Shown one piece after another: positions 26,616 to 36,294 of a stretch of 64,000 nt of DNA; position 1 is the first letter of the stretch; every line of letters begins with the position of its first letter. Location: positions 558,001-622,000 of the forward strand of contig MQVO02000011.1 in the NCBI GenBank assembly GCA_001986395.2. Direction: 5' to 3'. The position numbers and the translations under genes are program-made. The notes below the pieces were generated by a model that was not told the DNA's origin, did not search any database, and saw nothing but the letters and a program-made list of their open reading frames with translations. This stretch comes from Irpex lacteus (lineage: Eukaryota; Basidiomycota; Agaricomycetes; Polyporales; Irpicaceae).

Positions 26616-27415
26616 TTAGCGACCCACAACGCCGTTGTTGGGAATACCAGAGAGCACAGGCTGCCAAAGTCCGGGTCCCACGTTATCCAACTGCAGAAGA
26701 TACAGGGAATCGAGACCGAACCGAGTCGTCTCCCAGTCTCTGTATGGGTCATCAGCCTGGTGAGCATTGTGATTGACATGTTGCTAGACGACGCGGTGAG
26801 TATTCGCATGTTTACTTAGCGCATGAGCTGTACTGCTCACCTTCAAAAAGTCTGAAATTTTCTCCGCGATGCATCTACCAAGCTCTGGCAATGCCACGCC
26901 ATCTCGGAGGCGAAGCACAGCAAATTTGTCCAACGGTGATAACCATGAAGCCTGGCCCGGCCACTAGAATTGAGAGCATAAGTACGAGAAGTAGTCCTTC
27001 ATGCAAGGGATCGCGAATCACTGGGTACGTTATTCACAGTACTTACACATATGATTATACCTGCCAGATGCATGGCAGGACTGTGCACTACTGGCTGCAA
27101 GCTGGATAACGGTCCTGCTGTAGACACCATGGACGACTGCAGCAGATGCGTCAGGCGTACGCCTAGTTTCTTGTCTCCATCGACTGCGAAGTGGATAGAT
27201 GGCAGTTTGCGGTGGGATTCGCCATCTGCACGACCGTAAATTGTCTGCGGGATGATGACTCCGGTGTTGTCCTTTTGAACATTGCCGTCTGTAAGCTTCA
27301 TGAACGTGTGATATGCGGTGCTATGCGAGGCAACCTGTATGTGGTGTTCAGTGGACGGGTAGGCGACAGAGTACGGGGTCTTTGGATTGCTTACTCGGGA
27401 AGCTTTTGAAGCCAT
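26616..27415 (-). CDS. Uncharacterised small protein, paralogue of the 53.3-kb gene
   Basis: Four exons. ATG 27415 gives MASKASR, then a phase-0 intron (GTAAGC...CATACAG), VASHSTAYHTFMKLTDGNVQ and KDNTGVIIPQTIYGRAD. RKLPSIHFAVDGDKKLGVRL follows, then an intron (GTAAGT...TTCTAG). WPGQASWLSPLDKFAVLRLR and LGRCIAEKISDFLK follow, then an intron. The last exon gives RDWETTRFGLDSLYLLQLDN, VGPGTWQPVLSGIPNNGVVG and stop TAA 26616-26618. Every intron position and most motifs match the gene at 53322-54133, so the model is well supported. I do not recognise the family: no signal peptide, no membrane segment, about 200 residues. The sequence between the second and third exons diverges most from its paralogue (LQSSMVSTAGPLSSLQPV versus FFNVPNAKLVGKQLFLNV), so this copy may be under weaker constraint. 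Confidence 0.65.
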
Positions 27416-27497
27416 AGTTGAGCCTCTCTTACTGGGAGAAAAGTTGGAAGAATACCCTCGGCCGGAAGTGGGGGGTGTAGTGCAGAAGACCGTGCCC

Positions 27498-27505
27498 TTT
27501 ATATA
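27498..27505 (-). promoter_or_regulatory. TATA box of the 26.6-kb gene
   Basis: TATATAAA on the minus strand, about 83 bp before ATG 27415. The paralogue at 53 kb has TATAAAAG at a similar distance. Confidence 0.55.
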
Positions 27506-27904
27506 CCTGTCGAAAGTTGCTACACATGCATTCTTGAGAAACAGTCGACTCGGAGGGCCACTCATAAATGTACTCTGCGGCCATAAAAATTTGCAAGTGC
27601 GTATTTGGGCCCTTAGGGCCTTCAACATACCTTTACAGATTCATAACAACAGACCATCCGGCGGACATGGTACTACAGTAAGGCCAAGCTTGAAGTGGCC
27701 CGTGGCTTGGCAGTTTGGCCATGGTCGCGTTGTGCATTTGTTGTTGCGACCATGGTGACCGCAAATCTACCTCGTGACCGGCCTGAATAGCCACAACGCA
27801 AGGCCTTGATAACTGCAATAGACTCTCGTGTTAGCCACTAACTTTAATGGCAATGTGTGTAGACAACGACAACCTAGATTGTAAAAAATCTTATGTGACC
27901 TACC

Positions 27905-27931
27905 GAGTCGTTGAGTCGTTGAGTCGTTGAG
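27905..27931. repeat. Short tandem repeat (GAGTCGTT)x3
   Basis: Three exact head-to-tail copies of an 8-bp unit, in a gene-free stretch. Confidence 0.8.
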
Positions 27932-28050
27932 GTCAAGGTGTTGTGGGCCAATTGTAACTACATGTATGCCGGTTTTGTTTGGAAGAGAGACGAGCATGAG
28001 TTGTCTTGTACGACTTTGTACATGTCATGATCTGGCCATGGATAGTGGCG

Positions 28051-28097
28051 CTTCAAGCTTCAAGCTTCAAGTTCATGGTCAAGTTCAACTTGAAGTT
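28051..28097. repeat. CTTCAAG/CAAGTTC simple repeat with palindromic end
   Basis: CTTCAAG is repeated three times. It is followed by CAAGTTCAACTTGAAGTT, which can fold back on itself. A related run occurs at 32685-32730. Confidence 0.7.
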
Positions 28098-29205
28098 AGT
28101 GCAGCCTCCGGATCCGACTCGAAGTCCGACTCCGTGGCACACTGTAACCGCCGGCTCTCGCCGGCTGTGCCGTGCGGTAAAGCGCTAAGTGCTTTGCTCT
28201 CCTTCTTCTACTGACTTATTTTTCTCAACTTGGTCTAATGTCGAACGCAAATCCATTGCGAGGGTATTAGCGTGGATCTCCCAGTATACTGGTTTGCGAC
28301 GTCTGAAGCGTTCTGAGAATTGTCAGACGATCAAAATATGAGTCAACTCCAACTTGAAGTTGCGCCGTACTCAGGAGCCGTCGATTCAGTAAGCTACTAC
28401 TTTGCCTTTATCTGTGCAGCATGGAACGATTGAACTGTCTGACATATTCTCATGAGATAGTAGGCAGTCAAGTATATTTGTGGCCATCCATGGCTTATTG
28501 GTGCAAAACACCCCTATACCAGGTGTCGAATTGTGCCTTTCTTCGCAATGCACGGCCAGTCGTATCTGGCAGCCTTCTGCACAAACGAACGCGTGTCGAC
28601 TTGGTTGGTTGTCCATAAGATCTTGACTATCAGGTTGGTGAGAATACTGTTTTCTACTGTTTTCTTTATTAGCGGAGAGTTCTAGCTTGCGGCAGATTCG
28701 ACAGTGCATTCGAAGCTTGTAGCGCTAGGAAAGTATACATGGACTCGATTTGCGCCTGTTTGACAGTCCGGTGTTCAGTTGAAGTTCCAGGATTACCAGC
28801 ATGGAGATGGGCCAGCCGACAGTCAAGGATAACTGTACTATGATCGTACAGGATAGTAAGCAACATTTCCCCCAATTCACAATCGCGAATTCTCATTGAC
28901 ATCTACACACAAACTTCTTGACACATGTATGAGATATGAGGGCGTGGGTATCAGAGAGCAACATCCAGTCAACCGGGCGAATCTGGAAAGTGATCTGCTG
29001 CATGCAGCTCTCACGCCGAATGACTCGAGTTGCTGGGCGTATCAGGATATTGAAGGATATCGATGCTTCCCACACGCGATGCAATGGAGTTCTATCGCGA
29101 CTGCGATCACCCTGAGGCCCATGACCAGGGCAGACACACCTGTCCCTGTCTTCGGTTTCGGCAGCGATTCGTCGTCATACTTGCGGCATCTGCTACTCAA
29201 AGTCC

Positions 29206-29213
29206 TATATAAA
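29206..29213 (+). promoter_or_regulatory. TATA box of the FAD monooxygenase gene
   Basis: TATATAAA 84 bp upstream of ATG 29290. Confidence 0.55.
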
Positions 29214-29289
29214 TGGTCAGTATAGCAAGACCGACCACCCTTACCTCTATCTCTCTTCAGAACCCTAAGGCACACTCGAAAACACGATC

Positions 29290-31228
29290 ATGACTTCCCA
29301 AGGAAAGTTCAGGGTCGCAATCGTGTCCGTCTCATCGTCCTAGCTCCTTCTATTATAACTGACCAGCTAACGTATCTCCAAATACAATAGAGGCGGTGGA
29401 ATAGGTGGGCTTGTCTTTGCAGTAGCCCTAGCAAAAACAAATGCGGATTTCGACGTCGATATCTACGAGAGTGCGGCAAGCTTCAGTGAGATCGGCGCGG
29501 GGATAGGTTTGTGGCCGCGCGTGTGGGACACTCTGGTGGGTCTTGGGCTGGAGGAGGATCTCAAGAGCAAAAGCACTAGTATGGGTCAAGGTGAGGGTGA
29601 CTGAAATTGAAGATCGGGTACTTTTCAGGTGCTGTGCTGTGTCTAACTGATGGCGTGAAATAGATGGAAAGATGACGTACTACAAGGGAGACCAGCCTGA
29701 ACTGCTCCCCGCGGGACAAGCAGTGCGTACGTCGCTGGCAATGCGAAATCATGCGTACCACACTGACAGTCGGTTTGTATACTTTGTTCACGCGTATAGA
29801 GGCGATGCAGTCCTACCACCGAGCAGAGTTCCTCAAAATCCTCGAGAAAAACATTCCGTCAAGCTATCGCACCCATTTCGGCAAACGACTTGTATCGTAC
29901 ACTGAAGACTCCTCTTCTCCTTCCTCTTCCTCGGAGCTAGTGACATTACACTTCAAGGACGGAAGTACCGCCACATGCGACGTTCTAGTCGGCGCAGACG
30001 GGATTAGATCTGCCGTTCGGCGGACTATGTTCAACGATTTAGCCGCGAAAGCTCAAGATGATGTTCAGGCTGCGACGTATCGACGGTGTGTGGACGCAAC
30101 GTGGTCGGGTGTGGTCACGTACCGCGCTCTCGTCAAGACAGAAGCGTTCAAGGCGGAGTACCCTGATCACACGTCTATCTCTTCGCCAGTTTGTGTACGT
30201 TCGTTATGGTTCATCTTTGTGTACGATACTTGGAAACCTTCCATACTGACGCCGTGTATTTTGTCCTCAGTACATGGGAAAGAACACGGTACGTCTACAC
30301 CAACACACCCACTGGCAACAGACACAAAACTCCTGACGAATACATCACCCGTAGATCGTTCTTTCGTACCCTATATCCCAAGGCCACATGGTAAACTGCG
30401 TCGCCCTGGTGGCCACGCCCACCGCGCGCGGGACGACGTACGACGGACCTTGGTTCTCCGAAGCTTCCAACGACGAGATGATCTCCCATTTCTCGCAGTG
30501 GAGCCCCGAGGTTTATACTCTACTCAAAGTATATGAATCCACATAACGCTTGGTCCATCGTCATGCTGATGCAAGGTTCGACGGTAGGCGATGAAAAGTC
30601 CGTCGAAGTGGGCTGTCAATGAAGTCAGGGGGCTGCCCACGTTTGTCTCTGGTCGGGTGGCGCTTTTAGGCGATGCGGTAAGCTCGTTCGGTCTCGTGTC
30701 ACTCATAGATAGTTGGTTGTAGATTCGGTATAAGGAATTCTTGAGTCTTGACGGTTCCTTCCCTCGCAGGCACACGCAATGACACCGCACTTGGCCTCTG
30801 GTGCCGGTCAAGCCATCGAGGTACGCTACACCTTATCCTACTCCTGTCCCATTAACACTCGTCTCATCATCCACCAGGACGCCCTCGTCCTCGCCACCCT
30901 CCTAGCCCACCCCTCCACCCAGAAGTCCTCCATCCCAACCGCGCTAAGGATCTACGACACCACCCGCCGGCCCTTCGCCCAGCACATCCAAGACCTCTCC
31001 TTCAAAACCGGCGAGATCGCCTGGCTGGACAGTCCTCGCGTGAGGATGTACCGCGATTCTCACAACTCAGAGGATAGCACGGCTGGGGATGGGAGGATAC
31101 CGGAGCGGGTGTTGAGGGAGGTGATAGAGGAGGATATGGTTGACGTTCAGAGGTGGACGTGGACGACGGATCCGATGGGGGATGTTGAGCGTGCTGTGAG
31201 GGAGTTGGAGGCTGCGGTGGATCATTGA
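29290..31228 (+). CDS. FAD-dependent monooxygenase, salicylate hydroxylase-like
   Basis: A class A flavoprotein hydroxylase using FAD and NAD(P)H. ATG 29290 gives MTSQGKFRVAIV. The dinucleotide fold GGGIGGL is completed across the first intron (acceptor at about 29391). Then come DVDIYESAASFSEIGAGIGL, WPRVWDTLVGLGLEEDL and YHRAEFLKILEKNIP. The middle motif is CDVLVGADGIRSAVRRTMF (DG motif). Near the C-terminus, GRVALLGDA joins AHAMTPHLASGAGQAIE across an intron to give the second FAD-binding GD motif. The tail ends VRELEAAVDH, TGA 31226-31228. No signal peptide, so probably cytosolic. Fungal relatives decarboxylate-hydroxylate salicylate or related aromatics, but substrate cannot be read here. 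At least seven introns; borders at about 29740-29800 and 30280-30600 are approximate. Confidence 0.85.
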
Positions 31229-32200
31229 TTGGTGGTAAGGTGCGATAGTAATAGGACGTAGGTATGTGAATGACGAAATGTTGACGTTTAAGCAGGCTTG
31301 CAAGGGCGATACTCTTCACGTTACTAGATAGTTAGTTATGCTAACTCGTATATCCAAGCTTAAAGCTAAAGACCCGCTATACTCAGCTGGTGGCGGGAAC
31401 CTGCAACCATCGTGGACGTAGCGACTGTGACTCAGATAGACTGCACAACGTGCCGTAGTAGTCTACGGAGACTAATATTCACGACTATGCGACCCATCTG
31501 TATGAAGCTTCCGGGCTGAATAATCAGTTAGAGCGTGATCCTGGCGCAGACTCCCTGTCGACCGACTTCGTTCTCTTCCCACGTTCCCCTCGAGCTTTGT
31601 TAAACTTATTGGGTTAACAATCACGTCAGACGAGGATTGACCGCAACACATGATGTGAATGAAACCGGAGACTTACCTGCCAGTGTACTGTAGCGGGCCA
31701 GTATGAGTATGACAAACGTGTCAAAGTCAAACTGGACGTCTGCAATAACCTTATAACCTCGGGTGCGTCACGGCAAGGACGAGATATACCTATACCTATA
31801 CAGAAGCTCGAGCTGCTCAGTTCTCAACTGAGAAGCAAGAAACGTTCGGGTTGTTATATGTTACCAGGACCAGATCTAGAAGGGCACAACTCGAATATGA
31901 GCTGAGCTGAGTATCGGTACGACAACTTGAATATTGCAGTGATCACTTACATCAATGTTACGAGTGATATCTACAATCCAATTTGTGAGGATAGATGAGT
32001 CGAGACGAGATGGAATTTGGAAGTGCGCGGACAGAAGAGGCGTACGCCGGCACTGTACACCCGTTCGAGAATCGAATAATTTAACGGTTTGACAGCTTAA
32101 GCTTGGTGCATCTTCTTCTCAAGTTCCACCGTCCGACGTCGAGTCGAGTCGTTTTTGGTCCTGCTTACCCGACAGCGTAACTCAACACTCAAGGAGCGCG

Positions 32201-32399
32201 AGACCACCACCGTGACTTACAGCTAAAACCAGAACGTCAGGCCGCATTTTCTCGTACACACATAGAGCGGGTCGCCAAAAACCTCTGGCCGTCACGTGGG
32301 ACGCGTCGATGGCTCTGCGCCACCATCCTGCCAAGTCCGCCTACGCGTAAACTGATGGGAAGTGGCCTAACGTCCTGGTTTTAGCTGGAACGGTGGTCT
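32201..32399. repeat. Imperfect inverted repeat with ~120-bp spacer
   Basis: The left arm 32201-32243 (AGACCACC...AGCTAAAACCAG.ACGT.AGGCC) is complementary to the right arm 32364-32399, with a few mismatches and a short length difference. The core AGCTAAAACCAG is perfect (12 bp). The spacer encodes nothing. It could be a short MITE-like element or a stable hairpin; no target-site duplication was established. Confidence 0.6.
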
Positions 32400-32684
32400 A
32401 AGTTACTCACTCACGATTGTGCTGCTATCCGAGTCCACACGAACCCGGCGGAAGTCCAAGTTTATCTAACCGAGGGCCGATATGTTGGTGCGTTCGGGTT
32501 TTTGTGCTCCAAGGGCTCAGCTCAAAGCACCACGGCTGCAACCTACACACCGACCCTCACGCTGTAAGTCGCATTCGAGCAAGGCCATACGGAGCTGTCT
32601 GAGAAGAGGTGGATCGATATCAGTAGCTATCAATCTTAATTAAGAGAACTTGTAGTTGCTCACTGTGAGCCTGAATATCGTTTG

Positions 32685-32730
32685 CTTCAAGCTCAAGTTC
32701 AAGTTCAAGGTCAAGTTCAATTGCAAGCTG
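32685..32730. repeat. CAAGTT-type simple repeat
   Basis: CTTCAAGCTCAAGTTCAAG, then TTCAAGGTCAAGTTCAATTG: a run of 6-bp units related to 28051-28097. Confidence 0.65.
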
Positions 32731-32949
32731 AGAGCTAGACGTGACGCGTGACGTAATAACATCACCATCACGTGCCCGCGTCTCCCTCCCTCCGAGTCCT
32801 CTTCTTCCTCCGCCGCCTCTTCCTCTGCTTTCCTTCAACCCACACAGACCCACCCGCTCAACCACACCGACCGACCCAACTCACCCACTCACCGACCGAC
32901 CCTTATACCGACCACACACGCGCGCGCAAGAGAGCTCGAAACACACGCG

Positions 32950-32964
32950 AGAGAGAGAGAGAGC
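32950..32964. repeat. (GA)n microsatellite in the leader
   Basis: An uninterrupted GAGAGA run just before ATG 32969. Confidence 0.7.
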
Positions 32965-32968
32965 TAGG

Positions 32969-34525
32969 ATGGACAGGAACGAGCGTACACGCGAAGACGT
33001 AAGTACGCTTCAGCTACATTCGTTTCTTCTACCAATCATTGCAATTGAGTTGCTCATACAACAATTTGACGGGTTGTTAGACTTCGAGGCCTGCAAAACG
33101 ACCTCGTCTCCTCCCAGTCCCTGGAGCACTTCCAGATGGCTTCGAACGTACCGCATCCACAGACAAGCGGTCTGTGCCTACTCCGGTGTTTCACTCTGAC
33201 TTCTCTATCGCCACCACTGGCACCAGAAGGGGGGAAGGTTCTCGGGCTGTACGACAACCTCTACCACCGTCGGATTTCGGGTCTGCTCTATCGAATAAGG
33301 ATAGATCCAAAGATACCCCGCATTCGAAATCGAAAGCGAGAGTTCTTGCGAAGCGGCCGCCTCCTTCTTTCTCTCTCGCTGGGGTGTCGATAACTAAACC
33401 TCAGGCGAGAACTGGTGATGCTGGTCTTGTGAGACCCCCTGCTCTATCGCTAGCTTTCGCTTCGCCTGCTAAGGGTAAGGAGAGAGAAAGAGGGGAGAGG
33501 GAGAGAGAGAGCAACACGAGTCGGATGCTGCACAACCCCCCTACGACCACTCGCAAACCCTCCAACGTACCACTGAAGCCCGTCCCCATCCCACCACCTC
33601 TCCCTCGCGCACATCCACAAACCACCAACAACCCGAATCCCTCAAAGATGAAAACCATCTCCACGACGCGCGTGGCACTGGCCACAGACCCTCGGACGGA
33701 GTCGGGATCGTCTGAGTTGTTCTCTTTGTTCTTGCGTCACCAGAATCAGGGAGGAGGAGGAAAGGGAGGGGTGGGGGTGTATGGAGACAGTGTGGAGAGG
33801 GAGCTTGGACGCGGGTTGGAGGTTAGTCCTGAGAAGGTTAGGAGGGAGGGGAGGGGGCGGTTTGTAAGGTGCGTTTCATCCATCCATGTTGTGTAGGAAG
33901 GAAGAGGGAGATTGATTGACGGTTGGGTGTGTGATGTAGGGGCGGGCTGGCGGAGTCGTTCAGCCGACGGTTCGCGGAGAGCGACACTGATCAGAAGTTA
34001 TGGGAGGAGTATACCGCTCGTAGCTACAGTCATGCCGAGCACGGGAAGAGGCGCACCGTGAAGCCGGACGTGAAACTGAAAACGATACAGCTCCTCCATC
34101 GGACGCCCCTCCCGCAGAACACAATCCACCCGCAACACAAGTCGCGCGCGCCGGTCGTCACGCTCGCTAGGTGTCTCGTTCTCGAGTCTCCCATGGCCAC
34201 TGGTCACAGTCACAGTCACAGTCACAGCCATACGAACGAGAGAGAGTTTGGGAAGGGGAAGGAGGTGACGGTGCTTTTTCGGCATAACTACTCTGCATTT
34301 GGGACGGGGATGGTGATGAGGGTGGGGATGGGGAAGAGTAGTAGTGTGGATATGCAGCTGAGGGAAGGGATCGAGGTGCACGTGTGGCGTCCGTGGCTTG
34401 AGCTTCCTAGTGCTGCTTCTCCGGATCCTAGCTATAGTGCGGATGGGGAAGTGGGAGTGCCCGGGCCGGTGTGGATGTGCTCGCGCTTTCATGTCGTGCA
34501 GGGAGACGGTGCACGGGCTTCTTGA
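32969..34525 (+). CDS. Uncharacterised Ser/Pro/Arg-rich protein with conserved C-terminal domain
   Basis: Exon 1 is only 30 nt (32969-32998, MDRNERTRED). Exon 2 starts at 33081 in phase 0 (TSRPAKRPRLLPVPGALPDG), giving an NLS-like KRPR. A long disordered region follows (KARVLAKRPPPSFSLAG, GKERERGERERESNTS, PVPIPPPLPRAH). After ELFSLFLRHQ and SVERELGRGLEVSPEKV the next intron (donor at about 33867, acceptor at about 33939) joins RFVR to GGLAESFSRRFAESDTDQKL. A globular-looking tail follows: LWEEYTARSYSHAEHGK, VKLKTIQLLHRTPLP, VVTLARCLVLESP, KEVTVLFRHNYSAFGTG and IEVHVWRPWLELP. An HSHSHSHSHT tract (34206-34229) interrupts it. It ends GDGARAS, TGA 34523-34525. I do not recognise a named family. 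A nuclear location is inferred from the basic N-terminus only. Confidence 0.6.
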
Positions 34526-34782
34526 ACATAGCTGGATGTCACGAGCTCGAGGATTTTGGCGTTGGTATGTTTGGGTCGTGGGAGCTTCTTCGTTTGCGTA
34601 GGGATGCACGACTACGATTACAGCTAATTATGGCGGAACGCTGGTGATGGCGACCACGTGACCGCGTCTTAGAAGCGGCTCCCCCTCCCTTGCCCTCGAC
34701 CTCCATATCGCACTCTCCCTCCGTCTCCCCCACCACCTTCCATCGAATTCATTGTTTGTTATTTACCACCACTATTTCCAAG

Positions 34783-35827
34783 ATGCCCGCAAAAGAGGTA
34801 CACACTCTCCGTTTTCTTCACGCTCTCGCTGACAATGGCCATGGTATGGGGTGTTCTGTGGTGTGCGTGTAGATGGGGACGCAGCTCTCAGATGGGAGCG
34901 ACGATTCTGGGTACGTTCTCCTATTCTCTCTCTCGTCTTTGCTTTCGTTTTTGCGAATGTGTTGGTGTTGACGGAGAGGAATACTTAGGTTGATGGTGGC
35001 TGTCGCTAAGCAAGTCCAAAGTACGTATCCTGTGCTACTTTTTCGGCGCATATATGAAGATGGAACACTGACGGAGATGATAGACACGCTGGAGAAGAAG
35101 AGAAAAGACAACGAAAGCAAGTTCTTGGCTCTTGCGAGGTCTGAGCTGTCCAAGAGCGTGCGTACTATCCTCCTTTTGTTTTTTCTTTTCGCACGCATAT
35201 AGTCAACTCATCCTGCGATATTTAGGCGAGTACGGAAGTCGCGGAGTTGCAGGCTTCTCTGGACGACATGTACGTATCCGGCACCATTTATCTACCATTA
35301 AACAGTAGCGTGTTAAACTGTTTGGTGGTGGTGGTGCGAGTAGGAAAGCGATCTTCGACGCGTTCGTGATGCAGTACGCCGCTGCGGAGGACGATATCCG
35401 TGCGTTGTGGGAGCGGCTTCTTGTCGTGCATCGGAAGTTCTTGGTGTGTAGTGTTTATGCTCTGCATACTCGCATGCACTCTTCACACCCACACATCCAA
35501 AACCAAAGTCGAACATTCAGGACTAACTAACTATTGAACGTTGACTGACGTATGCCCATAGACCTTCACAGAGAAGAACCACGCGACCGTCGTCAAAGCC
35601 GACGCGGAGAGGGAGAAGGGCCAGGTGAAGGGGATGGCTACGTCTAAGAAGGCCGTCGAAGGTGCGCTTTCTCTTAACTTTAACTCTCTCTCTCAAGTTT
35701 AACTCCCTCGCTTTGGTGGAGGGAGTGCGAGTGCGAGTACTAGTGCTAATGCTGATATCCTCGTCGTTGATTTGTATGGGTAGATTGCGATAGGTTGATT
35801 AGGAGTCTTGTGAAGGAGAAGGAGTAG
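34783..35827 (+). CDS. Small uncharacterised coiled-coil protein
   Basis: A short protein (about 150 residues) in about eight small exons. ATG 34783 gives MPAKE, then MGTQLSDGSDDSG, LMVAVAKQVQ, TLEKKRKDNESKFLALAR, ASTEVAELQASLDDM, KAIFDAFVMQYAAAEDDIRA, LWERLLVVHRKFL, TFTEKNHATVVKADAEREKG and DCDRLIRSLVKEKE. TAG is at 35825-35827. The heptad-like, Lys/Glu-rich exons predict helices or a coiled coil. No catalytic motif. The very small exons are inferred from donor/acceptor pairs and frame, so the exact joining is uncertain. Confidence 0.5.
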
Positions 35828-36294
35828 ACCTATAAGTATTCCTGCTGTCAGGCTTAGGTCATGTCCGTCTTGCGTTGTCCAGCGGCTTCGCGGTGATGCT
35901 ACGGTATGCGAATCGCGGAATTGAATATCGGACAGTCAAGTGCTTGTATGTATGGGCGCCCCGAACCACTCCCAGAGGCTTCGTGGCGTTTGAACCTTTA
36001 TACAGTAATCATCCCCAGGAACCTAGTTCTACAGTATGATGCACTCCCACGCATGCGCAGGGACTCCTATAGTGCAACTTGAACTCTATGTAGAACGCCA
36101 GGTAAACGCACAAGGCTTCCGTTATCGAGTCGGACCGTCCATATCATGATGGAGGGGTTCTCTACCCACGCGCACGGGTTCACTGTAGCTATATATACTC
36201 GGACTCGGACTCTCCCCCGTCTCAGCGTCCTTGACTGACTGCTCATACTTACTACTTACTCACCAAGAACTATCATCGAACGTTGAACTACAAT
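35828..36294 (+). promoter_or_regulatory. Intergenic and promoter of the first GMC gene, with TATA box
   Basis: 467 bp without a gene. TATATATA at 36190-36197 lies 105 bp upstream of ATG 36295 and is the likely core promoter. Confidence 0.5.

Larger units (their letters stand above)
27416..29289. other. Gene-free stretch with short repeats and the monooxygenase promoter
   Basis: About 1.9 kb without a supported gene. It contains two simple-repeat patches (listed separately), small hairpins at about 28145-28165 (CCGCCGGC/GCCGGC) and 28176-28197 (AAAGC/GCTTT), and TATA boxes for both flanking genes. ORFs such as the one on the minus strand at 28709-28386 show no recognisable features. Confidence 0.5.
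31229..32968. other. Gene-free stretch with inverted and simple repeats
   Basis: About 1.7 kb with no supported gene. It holds the inverted repeat at 32201-32399, the CAAGTT-rich run at 32685-32730 and a pyrimidine/Pro-codon-rich leader before the next gene. Confidence 0.5.

Noticed and set aside
28386..28709. Minus-strand ORF of 107 codons with several Cys/His
   Set aside because: No regular zinc-binding spacing, no splice structure or promoter context; it sits in a repeat-bearing gene-free stretch.
32741..33199. Plus-strand ORF covering the leader and first exon of the 33-kb gene
   Set aside because: It reads through a GTAAGT-TTAG intron. The spliced frame MDRNERTRED-TSRPAKRPR continues into a long open exon instead.
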